Positions 1 through 11,342 of a DNA stretch of 64,000 bases are shown one piece after another. The position numbers and the translations under genes were made by a program. The stretch is from Gonocerus acuteangulatus (Eukaryota; Arthropoda; Insecta; Hemiptera; Coreidae). Each line of letters starts with the position of its first letter. Position 1 is the first letter of the stretch. The notes below the pieces were generated by a model that was given only the letters and a program-made list of their open reading frames with translations, was not told the origin of the DNA and did not search any database. The stretch spans positions 84,305,293 to 84,369,292 of the forward strand of contig OX328124.1 in assembly GCA_946811695.1 (NCBI GenBank), written 5' to 3'.

Positions 1-1155
1 ACAAATTTAATATATGTATCTTGTATTCCCTAATTTTGTAATTATATCCCAAATGACAAACTTCTAACATTTATTATGTTGTCGTGTATCTAATGATAAC
101 GTCGTAAGTTATTGTAAAGTTTTGTACTTGATTGCGAGCATCAGTTTTGCGTGTATGTCTGCCTTTGAGGAGCATGACTCAACAACACTGTGTCCTATAA
201 AATCAATATTCTACCCTCGGAATACGGTACATGAAAATTTTTCATGTACTCTTCCAGTTTCAAAAATGATAGGTAAATAGGAAATACCACTTAAAAGATA
301 CATAGAATAAATCCCCTTCACTTAAAGGTTTGAAACACTTTGAAATTTATCATTGTGTTTTTAATGAAGTAACTTTTTGAAACGGTGTCAGTTGGTAACC
401 ACATTCAAGAATGCGTATTTTTGTCGTTATAAATTCGGTAGTTTGATATAGTTACAAATTGTCTCGCAAAACTGAGCTTATGTCGAATATGACAAGATTT
501 GGGGGCGAATAATTGATCACTCTGTCTATTGAAACGGAGCATAAAGTAACATTATTCACGTTTTAAAAAATACCAGAAAGCGCTGAATATTAATAAAATT
601 CTTTAGAGTAAAATTGGTATTTATGTTAGGCAGGCATTTGGGACGATGAAAAAAACAGAAACATTGGATTAATAAATATATATACAGATATCTATAAACA
701 ATAAGATCTACTTAGACCAAATGTGTTTATTATATCAATGATGGTGCTGAATTCTACTTTCCTAATGACAATTTTTTTTTCTAGCTTGTCAGAATTCTAA
801 ATATGAATTTTAGCCTAGAGAGTATAGACTCAGATTACAAATATTCATAAAACAGACTCGTACCCAGCATTAGTATAATAAAAGTTCCAGATCAGTATTT
901 CTTTTAAAATTACATTTGGTAGGGTGCTTATTGTGCAGACTAACTGAAACCTAAGTCGCTTAGTTTCATGCAGAGATTTATATCATAAATGGGGGGACAT
1001 ATTAAATAGCTACTCAGAAATAATAAAACACTGCAAACCTAATTATATATGAAAATCATGAAACCTAAACAATGTTTTAAAATTAATGATTTATTAAAAT
1101 CATTAAAGGAACCAGGAAACAATATTTATAGGAAGATTCCGCGTTCTAGAGGGTT

Positions 1156-1158
<3 letters not shown>
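1..1158. other. AT-rich DNA, nothing recognised
   Basis: No sustained reading frame, tRNA-like fold, inverted repeat or tandem unit stands out. The short frame running into the poly-A tract at its right end is low complexity and is not taken as coding. Confidence 0.6.

Positions 1159-1205
<47 letters not shown>
1159..1205. repeat. poly-A tract, 47 nt
   Basis: This is an uninterrupted run of A. It could be the tail of a plus-strand retrocopy, but I found no recognisable element body to its left and no clear target duplication. Confidence 0.9.
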
Positions 1206-1208
<3 letters not shown>

Positions 1209-2188
1209 GGGGTATTTGTTTAATCTTATCTTTTAAAGTTTATGATTTCTACAAAATATTGTATTTTCCTTTTTTTCCCCCTATAAAAGCTTACAAAAGT
1301 GATATTGGAAGAGTCCATGATTATAATTTTATCAAAAAAAGGGATTGGGAAAGTTGAGTGTTTGTGTAGTCAGTTTTTTTAAATTTATCAAACGGTTGGT
1401 ACTGTAAGCATATTAATAAATGTATATAATACTGACATTAAAGAAAACAACCTTTTATTGCTTGTTTTCTTAAAAATATGTAATATAACACCTTTTTCTC
1501 AGCAGACACACTATTAATGCTTAAACTTTATACATTAATAACACAAAATATTAACATCGATTTTTTATGGCATCTCCTATTTTGAGAAGTTTTGTATGAT
1601 AAGCAATACTCATCTCTGTGCTCACTCTTCAACTTTTCTAATCTATTCTTCTTACATAAACCGATTGTATAGTTCATTTATTTCTTATGTTGAACAATAA
1701 ACTAAGAAATGGAAGAGAAGAAGAAAGGGGCTCTAAATAGTACAAACATGACAATGAATTGGAAATTATGACAATACTGACATATAATGATTTTAAAATT
1801 ATTTCGTGAATTGAATAAGCTGATTCGAGTATTTCGATTCTGTTCCGAATGAGTAAATTGTAAGTTATACATCGGATCAGTAATAAGTTAATCTAATGTT
1901 CTTCTACTGAAAGGGCCCGACATGAGGGAGAGTGGAAAGCTACTAGACCGCGTACCCGTTGAAGTAGTGATATAAACCACAGCCAACACCGCTCATCTCT
2001 AGTCTAGATAATTGACAGGATCGGGGACTTCCTTCTGTGTATCGCTACTTCAGATAATCTAGATAGAGCAATAAGACAGGGAAATTAAATCAGTCTAAAT
2101 CTAATAAGTTATGTGATTAATGTTAAATAAGAAGAAGAGATCATATTTTAAGAAATTATAAATTTCACGATAGGTTGGTTATAAATTA
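1206..2188. other. AT-rich DNA, nothing recognised
   Basis: I see no coding, RNA or repeat structure that I can support between the poly-A tract and the fold-back element. Confidence 0.5.
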
Positions 2189-2723
2189 CACAGACACACA
2201 CAGAAAAAAGTGGCAATTTCCAAAGACCATACATATATTCTTATGTACATCACGTCAGGTTTAAGAGCATTTGAAGGTCAATTTTCGTATGAAGTCCTTT
2301 AAAAAGAATTAACTAGAGCTTCCATGGTTTTGTGGGCCGCTGAATTCGAATCCGAGGTCTGTTTTACCCCGTAAACGGAAAATCAAGTTCATTTCAAGGA
2401 CAAATGTGTCTATTTTGCAAAAAAATAATTTTGTCTGTAGATTCATTGTTTACAAAAGAAACATATTTGTCCTTGAAAAGTCCTCGATTTTGAGCCGATA
2501 AGGTGAAACAGTCCTCTGATTCGAATTCAGCGACCCTCAAAATCACGGAAGCTCTAGTTATTTCTTCTTTAACGTCTTCATACGAAATTTGACCTTCAAA
2601 TTCTCTTAAACCTGAGGTGATAAAGTGAAACGGACTCCGGATTTGGACTCAGCTCATCGAAATACATAAGAGTATATGGACGGTGCCTTTGGAAATTACA
2701 ACTTTTTTTAGTGTCTGCGTGTG
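2189..2723. mobile_element. fold-back (palindromic) MITE-like element
   Basis: Nearly the whole segment is one imperfect inverted repeat. The left arm (about 2189-2430) reappears in reverse complement in the right arm (about 2440-2723), including CACAGAC-type ends, a matching stretch around AATTTCCAAAG, and a shared core around GCTGAATTCGAATC. The right arm carries about 45 extra bases near 2610-2660. TTA flanks both sides (2186-2188 and 2724-2726), which fits a 3-bp target duplication. CACA-type ends with a 3-bp duplication faintly recall CACTA elements, and a TTA duplication also fits Harbinger, so the superfamily is left open. It has no coding capacity, so any movement would depend on a transposase from elsewhere. 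Confidence 0.7.
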
Positions 2724-3433
2724 TTATGAGACATATTGTTTCAATAAACATGAATATTCAACGACATTCATCCATTTCACATAGGTAAAGTCCATCCTAA
2801 GGCGTACTCTCTTCGGCTTAATGGCCAGCTATTGAAATTAATGGTGGGTTAATTTTTAATTTTTTTACCATTACAATTACAGGTCCCCCGACTGCCAAAG
2901 ACATTAGCACCAGATTGTGTCTTAATCTTACAAAATTATTTATTTATTAAATAGTCCTTTGCCTTACCGGAAAACTTATAAGCACTAACGAAGGGATATA
3001 ATGTTCACTTGGTCTCTGTTTGTTTTCCATTTTTAATTAACGGCAAACACTTTCTATTCTAGGGGCATATCAATTGCAACGAAGCCTTCAAAATTAGACA
3101 CGTACTCTATAAATGTGGCAGTGACCTAGTTATTCCTCACAACGTATTGGCTGACGATACTCCATAGATATGTAACCTACAATAAAACATTTTAAGACAC
3201 ATAACGGGTATAATGAAATAAAAACTAAATTTATTGTAAACTCAATTGAAATGTTCCGTATTTATTATTTTTATATATTTTATTTTATTTTTGTGAAGTT
3301 TTTGTTTTACTGTTTCTTTTTCAAATTGTTTATTAGTATTTATATGTATGTATATACATATATATGCATAAACATATATATATGTTGATACATCTATGTT
3401 TTCATACGCAATATTAATGAATGGTTAGTTTAT

Positions 3434-3435
<2 letters not shown>
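2724..3435. other. AT-rich DNA, nothing recognised
   Basis: No frame or repeat was identified here apart from short TA-rich runs near 3340-3390. Confidence 0.5.

Positions 3436-3493
<58 letters not shown>
3436..3493. repeat. TA microsatellite
   Basis: A pure TA run is followed directly by TTTGTCTGT. The same word follows the TA array near 21440, and a related one (mirrored) precedes the array at 31343, so these arrays look like tails of one repeat class. Confidence 0.95.
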
Positions 3494-3497
<4 letters not shown>

Positions 3498-5096
3498 CTG
3501 TTATTGTCATCAAGTGGAAATAAAAACATTTTTTTTATTTTAGTCAAAACAGTACTACAAGTTTGTGAACAAATATATACACGATAACATTTTTAGTAAG
3601 GAGACAATTAAAAATATTTATCATCACAAGAAGAAAACAAAAAAAATTATCTCAGTTGTTCCAATTTTATTATTCGATATCTGACATTTAGCATTTTTTC
3701 TTTTTTTTTTTTCTAGTTTTCATTTTCATTCCTACACTAACTGTTTATCTCTTCTGTTCGCCCCATACAGTGTAAGTATATCCAGCGCAATTAAGTATTT
3801 CACTCTATTTCAAGTATTCTATTTCTTTCTATTCTATTCACACATAAATTTTATAAAAATAAAATGAAAATTGTCATTCTTTATTATTCATAAAAAAGAA
3901 AAGAATGATAAATCGTATAGAATATAATGGATACTATAAAGGAATTTGATGAACAACTCGAGTCAGTATTGGCCGTTCTTTGCTAATTCAAGGACCTATA
4001 ATTACAAAAAGAAAGGGCTAGTTGTCAGCCTAACCATCGGATTCTGAATGCAGTACAGTACAAACTGATGAAACAGTAATCAATTTCACCGATTCGTGGA
4101 GTTGAAATAGAGTCAGATATTGGATTACGATAACATATTATTCACCATCATTTTGTACTCATTAAGAAGATAGTATTTCATTATAATCATAATGTTGAGC
4201 ATTTTAGCTCATTTTTATTTCTTTAAATTATTTTATAATTGCTTTGTTTATATAATTGCGCAATTAACAATATTTTAACCCATAAACTTCTTTTTTCTAT
4301 TTATTCTTTATTTATTTATTTTTTTTTTTTTTTTATCGGTACTTTTGTTTTAAATATTTACTTAGGACGTATGTCCTTACAAAAACAATTCAATTCGAAC
4401 AGTGCATCATTTCCATTTTCTATTAGCGGCATTGATGTTTGATAGTGGACTTTTTAAGGACATTTTTAATGAGTTTGCTTAAGTATTTTCTAAAAATGGC
4501 GAGGCAGACCTGCAAGAATTCGGGGAATTTCGTGTTGCCACAAGTCGTGGGCTTTCTACAAACAAGAAATCCGTGTTATTTGGCGAACACAAAGAGGTCG
4601 CAGGCCTTCTCACATTCCTCACTTCCTGCGCAATATCCTCACTTCCTGCGCAATATCCTCACTTCCACTAACATATAAGTACAATTATTGATTTCAATAT
4701 TTTATGGTTTACAATCATTTATTTATGTATAATAAAATTCTTCAAAATTGCATTCATTTTGTATTGACGGACAGCTGAGGGTGAGAGAGAGAGGTAAGAA
4801 TGATGTTGTCAAGCAGGACATACCGAAAAAATATAAACAGCGTTAAAATACTATATAAAAATACTCAATATTCAATAAATAGTCTTATGGAAATTTAAAT
4901 TAAATACTGATATAAAGTAACTCGATCAGCTACTAATCAATATACGCCAGGCGGTTCTTCTATAATTTAATTTCGCCCAAATAACCATGTTTGGAGGACG
5001 GAATTCCATGGTTAACGAACTTATCCTTTCTAATTAGACAAAGTATTTTTTGTAGGTACCAAATTTCATCAAAATAGCCTGCTAGAGCGTAAACAG

Positions 5097-5098
<2 letters not shown>
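3494..5098. other. AT-rich DNA with a 22-bp tandem repeat
   Basis: A short tandem repeat lies at about 4609-4668, with unit core CCTCACTTCCTGCGCAATAT present two and a half times. Bases 4996-5098 resemble the terminal monomer of the 145-bp repeat seen at 31.2 kb, sharing GGTTAACGAAC and leading into a TA array. Nothing else is recognised. Confidence 0.5.

Positions 5099-5139
<41 letters not shown>
5099..5139. repeat. TA microsatellite
   Basis: This is a run of TA dinucleotides that abuts a degenerate copy of the 145-bp dispersed repeat on its left. Confidence 0.9.
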
Positions 5140-5178
5140 AACATAATATATAATATGTAAATATAGGTATACAAATTT

Positions 5179-5382
5179 ATTTATTTAAATGTTAACGAAG
5201 ACTATAATTAAAATTAGGACAGTTTGTCTATAGGTTACCGCCCTTGTCTAGCCAAGATAGAGCTGATGCCTATTCTCTGGAAAAAGTAAAAGGCATCAGC
5301 CCTAGTGGGAATTGAACCCACGACCCTTGGAACGGAGTGTTAAGTGCTCACGCCTTGATACTCACGGCCACAGGGCCTGATA
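5179..5382 (-). mobile_element. tRNA-derived SINE (family 2), full length
   Basis: Read on the minus strand, the element starts with a tRNA-like head. The T-arm is perfect: GTGGG (5305-5309) pairs with CCCAC (5317-5321) around a TTCAATT loop that forms the B box. The head begins with GGCCCT and ends with AGGGCT, which pair as an acceptor stem. A unique body of about 100 bases follows and ends in an ATTTAAATAAATAAA-type tail. The 11-base word TATACAAATTT occurs on both sides (5168-5178 and 5383-5393) as a perfect target duplication. A second, truncated copy lies at 10.6 kb. Confidence 0.8.
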
Positions 5383-5393
5383 TATACAAATTT

Positions 5394-5643
5394 GAGCCTG
5401 TATTTTCTTCACCTATGGGGTTTGAAACGTGCACATTTCTTACCAGCATCTCCGGATTGCCTCATGAGGTCTATCTCATAAACGGGGTTCCTCTCTATTG
5501 AGGGAATGCGCTAAATGGAAGCAAAATTGTTTTATATGGAACGTTTTTATTGAAAATTTCAATACCGGGATTCATTTTTAATTGATCTGAAGTTTTTCAT
5601 TCCAATTGCATTGAAGGTCGGATGTTCTGATGGACAAAAAGTA

Positions 5644-5647
<4 letters not shown>
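5394..5647. other. no feature recognised
   Basis: Short AT-rich spacer between a SINE and a TA array. Confidence 0.5.

Positions 5648-5697
<50 letters not shown>
5648..5697. repeat. TA microsatellite
   Basis: Pure TA run of about 50 bases. Confidence 0.95.
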
Positions 5698-5698
<1 letters not shown>

Positions 5699-6362
5699 CC
5701 CTGTACTTAGCATGTGATATAGTTTGTAGAATGTATGTAGCACTCAGGTATAAATGGCATATGGAATATGGTTTTGGCAAAAAGCGACTTCTTGAAAATA
5801 ATTGAAATCTAAAGAGGCACGTTTGGAACAAGCCCTTCGAATTTATATAAACTCTAGAAAATCCTAGAATTAAAAACCAAAGATGAAGGACTTAGTATTA
5901 AAAAGCTAATAATAATTTTTTTCAAGATCTATATGATATTATGCATAATATTATAATGCTATACATAAATTATTAGCAGGATATGTGTAAGTTATGACAT
6001 TATGTTATTAATTGACTGAAGATTATGCGTGTTAAAACTGTAGAAATGTAAATGACTACTTCATAAGTAATGAATAATGTAGAGCTGAGTGACTTGCAAT
6101 GCTTGGAATCCTGTTTGGAGTTGTGGTAAGGTCGCTTAAATCCGGCTAAGAAAGTCAAGCAGCCCCAGAGGTTTGGGTCATTTCTCAGTTCTTAGAAGGA
6201 AAAACTAAAAATAGTGTCATTTGATTGAGACGAAATAATTATAAATAAATAGGTAATATTCCATTTGGACGATAAAACTGTTCTTTATTTTAGGAATTGT
6301 TGAAGGGTAGAGATTGATGTTCTTAGTGATAAAAAAAACAAAAAAACAGTGAATATGTCCAC
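5698..6362. other. AT-rich DNA, nothing recognised
   Basis: No supported gene, RNA or repeat was found. Confidence 0.5.
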
Positions 6363-6410
6363 AGACGTTTTCGTGGACTTGGCCCCATTTTCAATGCCCT
6401 TGTAAAGTTC
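6363..6410 (-). ncRNA. decayed hammerhead-like hairpin
   Basis: On the minus strand the segment reads TTGAAAATGG, a short stem around GGCCAAGTCC, then CGAAAACGTC. This follows the order of the better preserved motif at 51.38 kb (core, stem II, GAAA, cleavage triplet), but the first core (CTGANGA) is mutated. I infer a relic of a Penelope-type terminal hairpin. Confidence 0.3.
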
Positions 6411-6624
6411 TGGACTCAGCCAAACGTTCTGAATAAAATAAAACATCTGCGGAAATTTCAGAGCACTTTTTTAATCACTTTAAACTTGTTCTACTTATTC
6501 TCTCATCAACAATGGCATAGAAATTAAGTTAAAAATTAAGGCTTCCATTGGTTTATAAGTGTTTGCATCAAGTTTGTATTATATTCTGCTATATTTCTGC
6601 ACATCGATTAAAACACATAATTGT

Positions 6625-6870
6625 CATGGGTGTATACAGGAAATAATTTCGGGGGGGGGCTGGGAGCATTTCCAGGGTATGGAATACTAATAATCTAGAA
6701 CTTGAAATAGTTTTAGCCAACTAAAATGCTATCATACCCAAAATAAAATATTTTTATAAACTAAGTAATCTTATTTAATTTATTTTTTATAGGTTTAAGA
6801 CACATTTTTGATCAAAACTAAATTTCGTGGGGGGCTGTAGCTCTCTCAGCCCCCCCTATATACGCTAATG
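6625..6870. mobile_element. hAT-type MITE
   Basis: The segment is flanked by a perfect 8-base duplication, ATAATTGT (6617-6624 and 6871-6878), the duplication length of hAT elements. The ends are inverted: CATGGGTGTATACAGG on the left and the reverse complement of CATTAGCGTATATAGG on the right, matching at 12 of 16 positions. G-runs and C-runs lie just inside each end, together with GGGGCTGGGAGC-like and GCTCTCTCAGCC words. At 246 bp it has no transposase and would be non-autonomous. Confidence 0.8.
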
Positions 6871-6878
6871 ATAATTGT

Positions 6879-7568
6879 TAACTCATAAATGAATGCTAAC
6901 TCAATTTCCCGTTTAAGTAGTCAATTTTATTTTTTAAGTAGTCTGGTTAGTATCAGAAAGTAATCGGAAAGTGATTTAGTGGTTATTGAAAATTTGTTCT
7001 GAATGTTAGAGCCTATGAGAATATGTTTTATGGATAAGTCTGTATTACAATTAGATACAAGTAGGTCTTTACGTCAATTGTAAGTGGACTTCACCCGCCT
7101 ATTTGGTAGTTTATTGCATGCCTATCCGCTCACGGTGTGGTTATTTTCTCAAAGCAGACGTGTAGTTACAAGATTCTTGTAATTTATCTGTTATATGAAT
7201 TTTATATAAGAAGACGAAGATTGTAGTATGTCATGAAATAAGTGTTTGGTACATATCGTCAGCTTGCTAGTTTAGTGTTTTCGCATTCAAGTAACGTTGT
7301 ATTATGTCTTTGTATTCGGACAATCTGTACATTGTAAAATGTTTATGTCTGTGATATTTTCTTTAAAACATTTCACATGTAAAACAGTATTGTAAGGGCT
7401 GGAAAGGATTCGAAGTGAGATCGCAATATGAACTAAATTATAATAAAATCTCCCACCCACCCCCGAAACAAAAATAAATGACTAATTTCGGATGATTCTC
7501 CCCTGGAAGTTGGGACGAGGTGGGACTATTTTGTTCAGTTTTACGAGAAGCAAGAACATATATAAAAA
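6879..7568. other. AT-rich DNA, nothing recognised
   Basis: No frame, fold or repeat could be supported. Confidence 0.5.
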
Positions 7569-7581
7569 CCTCCAAAATTAT

Positions 7582-7586
7582 GTATA

Positions 7587-7639
<53 letters not shown>

Positions 7640-7744
7640 CGGTGCTTCAACATCTAGGCCATTAGCGCCGACATTCCTGCCGCCGGTGGGGATCGAACCC
7701 ACCATCTTCCGCTTATGAATCCAAGGCTCTAGCCACTGGAGACC
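7582..7744 (-). mobile_element. tRNA-derived SINE (family 1) with TA tail
   Basis: On the minus strand the element begins GGTCTCCAG, then has an A box (TGGCTAGAGCC, 7725-7735) and a B box (GGTTCGATCCC, 7689-7699) inside a perfect GTGGG/CCCAC T-arm. A short body containing GGCGCTAATGGCC and a GCACCGT-like word follows. The 3' tail is a TA microsatellite (about 7582-7637). The 13-base word CCTCCAAAATTAT occurs at 7569-7581 and 7745-7757 as a perfect target duplication, as expected for LINE-driven insertion. The duplication encloses the TA array, so the array belongs to the element. Confidence 0.88.
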
Positions 7745-7757
7745 CCTCCAAAATTAT

Positions 7758-9051
7758 ATTAATGTCCAAGAAGTTGCTATGGAATTGTTTGTTATTTCTG
7801 AAAACAATTCTTCTTAGAATTCCTCATTGACATGTGAAGTAGAGGTGCTAAGTGAGGCATTATTAAGAATTAATAGCTAATAATGAATGAGTAGGTAGAA
7901 CAACTAAATACAGGAAATATTCTGCGGACAAATTCCCAGCCTGTCACTGAATGTAAAATAGTTGTTTTGTAAAAATTGTTTTCCCTATTTGACAACTAGT
8001 ACCTAATTAGTGACAAGCCTGATTTGCTTACAATATAATCAGCTAGTTTAAATTTTTATCCTTCATTTGCTTTTAGAAATTCTTATTGTATTCCCTACTA
8101 TCTGACGTTATTTTCATTTGTTAACTAATATTATGTTAATACTCAAGGCTGACATTTTAGAAGGAAAAATGGGGATATATAATATATATTTTTTCTTCTT
8201 CTTGAGGCACGCAATGTTGTTCTACCGACATGCGGCATATATTAAACGAATAATTTAGACAAAATAATTTTTGAAGATTTGTAATTGTGACACAGTCCGT
8301 ACACTGCTCGTGCGAATGCAATATGAATCACAATATGAATTTTGCCAGGTATAGTGCCTAGTTAAGACATCTAAAGTACCCAGTGTACCTGAATGCAGAC
8401 TATTGCTTAAAAGTATCAACACACAGCCTTTCATGCAGATCCGAATATAAAGTCTATGGATTAATTTAACAATAAATTAGACAGATTGGGATATGAATCC
8501 GCCCAGTTCCTCAGCTGACCGAGCAGATCCAGAGATTAAATGTCATGCAGGTATCCTAAAAGGCTTATCCTCTCGAGGAGCGAAAAGACTTAAAACCCAG
8601 ACTGCTGTGTTACTTTTTTTTTTGTTTTATTTTAAAGATATGAAAAATAATTCACAGTAATAAAAGGGAATAATAGAAAAAGAATTGCTGCAAACAACGT
8701 TAATTGAACATTTTTTTGAAATCTTGGAAAAAGATTTTGTTGAGTGGTTGTAGATATGTACATAAACATGATGTCCCTCATGAGAAAGGAATAGTAAAAA
8801 TAACCGACAGGTGGATCAATTGAAGCTTACTTGAATAAATCGTTAAAAATCAACTGATAAAGTCACATGTCAATTTTCATTTGGTTTAGGCTATTAGCGA
8901 GTTTTGCGAAATTCCAGGAGCAACGACATAGCCCAAAATCCACTTGTCCGATGTGGCGAAGGATGGTGCACTCTTTCAACGCTAAGAAAAATATCCACTA
9001 CACCCAAGCAATGTAGCTTGGTTCTAGAGAGTTGTTGGAATATAATTCGCT
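7758..9051. other. AT-rich DNA, nothing recognised
   Basis: No coding or RNA feature could be supported here. Confidence 0.5.
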
Positions 9052-9125
9052 CAATGGCCAAGTTGTATGCCATTCGGCGCTAATGGCCAAGTTGTAGATG
9101 CGCCGTAAAAAAAAAAATAAAAATA
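9052..9125 (+). mobile_element. SINE family 1 fragment (3' part)
   Basis: GGCGCTAATGGCCAAG followed by GATGCGCCGT and an A-rich tail matches the 3' part of the family-1 SINEs at 7.6 and 61.6 kb, here on the plus strand. The word AATGGCCAAGTTGTA is present twice, so part of the tail is duplicated. The tRNA-like head is missing. Confidence 0.55.
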
Positions 9126-10096
9126 ATTCGCTCAACATTTTTCCTTGTTTAAAATTATTAATAACTAATAGAGCTTCTAAAAATAACAACTTAAAAAATA
9201 ATCAAGAGACACTGAAAATAAAAATTCCATGTTTTTTGGAGAACTTTGGAATTGTGAAACTTGTTTTTATATAAGCTGAATGTATAACATTCGTGGGTGT
9301 CTGATATAATACTTTTTCCGTGGTAAGATACATAACCATTCGGCTCAAATTGCCGATTTCCCCGTTTTAATTATCTAAAAAACCCCAAAAAAATTCAATG
9401 TTAGCCTCAAATAGTACACAATTCAGGAATTGGTTAAAAGGTTCAATAACATACGAAATTACACTTCACGTCTTTATTGATGCTTTTCGTAATACGATTC
9501 ACACACTTTTCGTGCCTCTTATGGAGAATGTGCTATAAATATAGTACAAACGCTTACAGCCCCAGCTTGAGCAGATCATTCCGCCAATAGGGCCACGTCG
9601 AGAGTGACTTTAGGCACCAAAAAGACGTGAAACATGTAGGGAAAAGAATATAAAAAAAAAAAAAATGTTTTTTGTATCTTTGTATTTATAACATATTCCA
9701 CAAAATAGGCACCAGATATGTGTAAGGAAAAAATAAATGAAGTGTAATTTGGTGAGTTATTGATAGCATTTTTTCGTCATTTCATAAATCAAATTAAAGT
9801 GTCATTGAATCTTAAATTATAATATTATCGAGTAAAACAACTCCCTCAGACCTTGGAGCGTACAATACCGAAGGAAGTATTAATTGGAGGTTAGCTAGCT
9901 GGGAAACGATCATGATTTAGGTCTGCAATTGTAGGACAGGCTGTTATGCTGCGATACGGCATGAAGTTTCAACGCCTCCGTCGCTCAATTTATGTGACAT
10001 GTCGCCGCAAGCACAGTTTTATGATTTTCATAAAAGCTCTTCTCCCTCGCCTCCTTTAGCAGGCTACTCGCTGGTACAAGCTGCAATTTGTCCCTC
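9126..10096. other. non-coding DNA; more GC-balanced toward 9.9-10.1 kb
   Basis: No coding frame was recognised. A short inverted pair (TTCACGTCTTT near 9464 and AAAGACGTGAA near 9622) brackets about 160 bases. From 9890 to 10096 base composition is less AT-rich than the surroundings, just upstream of a TATA box. Confidence 0.4.
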
Positions 10097-10170
10097 TATA
10101 AACACCGTGTCCTTCTGATGAATCGTCAAAATTTATTGCTTACACCTCAACAAGTACAATATCGGTGAGT
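10097..10170 (+). promoter_or_regulatory. possible core promoter and non-coding first exon
   Basis: TATAAA at 10097-10102 is followed about 27-30 bases later by TCA at 10126-10128, a plausible initiator. About 38 bases further a strong splice-donor consensus, G|GTGAGT, begins at 10165. TATA, initiator and donor in this order are what a short untranslated first exon of an arthropod gene looks like. No downstream exon was recognised in the window, so this is only a suggestion. Confidence 0.25.
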
Positions 10171-10618
10171 AGTATTTTTATTTTTATTTTTCGAGTAGTT
10201 TTATGACTTTTGCGGTGCCAGTTATAACTGAATAGGAAAATATACATGCTTAAAAGCCATTTTCTTGGCATATTATCATCAATAATAAATGTCGGATCGA
10301 TTAAAACAAGGTTTTTATTACACTCTAACTGAAAGGACCTTCAGTGAATGATAGAAAGTGGTATTAAAACAGACAAGAATTATTGAATTCCTGACGCCGG
10401 AATGTTCTAGAACTAAAACTAAATGAAACTTAAATGAAATCAGACCTCTTTTAGCATTTTCCGAATGTAAGCAGCTATGTAACGGCCATTATTTTATTAC
10501 ATGCTTGAACGAACCTCGGTAAATTTTTTTCTCACATTTTGAATGTTTAATTTCAACGATATCAGTATTTCAACGATATTTTAACGTTTGCAGCTGATAT
10601 TAAGTTAGATGAAACATG

Positions 10619-10755
10619 TTTATTTATTTAAATGTTAACGTCCTTTATTATTAACTGAGAATTTTAGGACGAGTTATCTATAGGTTACCACCCTTTTCTA
10701 GCCAGGGTAGGGATGATGCCTTTTCTTTTTTCTAAAGAAAAGTCACGACCCCATA
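10619..10755 (-). mobile_element. SINE family 2, truncated copy
   Basis: The tail TTTATTTAAATGTTAACG and the body around TAGGTTACCACCC and GATGATGCC match the family-2 SINE at 5.2 kb in the same orientation. The tRNA-like head is lost. Confidence 0.7.
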
Positions 10756-10948
10756 GATGAAAAATAAAATATTATTTTTTGTTCAATTGTAAAAGTCTGT
10801 GAATTATTTACACGTGATTTAATTTAACAGGGTAAACAAAAAACAAAATTCTGGCCAGACAAAGTTGTTCTAAATTTTATTAGCTTTCATTTAAAAACAA
10901 ATTTATTGAAATCAGTTACGATTTGGAGGCCTTTTTTGAAACACGAAA

Positions 10949-10995
10949 ACTCGTTTAGTTCCAATGCGCTAGGCGCTAGACCACGGGAGACCCTG
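10949..10995 (-). mobile_element. SINE family 1 head fragment
   Basis: The minus strand reads GGGTCTCCCGTGGTCTAGCG, which resembles the 5' part of a tRNA-like head with an A box (TGGTCTAGCG). The B box and body are not recognisable. Confidence 0.4.
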
Positions 10996-11180
10996 AATTA
11001 ATAATTATTATCATTTTTAAAAATCTTTTTTGATTAGTTTAGTTATTTCTTTATAAGAAGCGATAGGAAAAACAGATTTTCACCTTCAGAAATAATATTG
11101 AATTTTAATGTTCTATATATTTTTTTCTGTCATACGGTTAACTTCTTAATTGATGACTATTTTAAAGCACGATATTTCAC

Positions 11181-11342
11181 CTGTGTACGGTGGTAAATAG
11201 GCTAATGCACTTGATGCAGAAGCTGTGTTCGAATCACGGCGAAAAATCGTGCTCAATAGTCAACGCTCGAGAAATAAGCAGAAAAAATTATGATCCAGCA
11301 ACTAAGACTGCAATTCAATTTTTATTATTATTATTATTATTA
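11181..11342 (+). mobile_element. tRNA-derived SINE-like element (family 4)
   Basis: A tRNA-like head contains an A-box-like TGGTAAATAGGC and a B box, GTTCGAATCA, inside a pairing T-arm (CTGTG with CACGG, one G-T pair). A body of about 80 bases ends in an ATT-repeat tail (11319-11342), a common SINE ending. No target duplication was confirmed. Confidence 0.5.
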
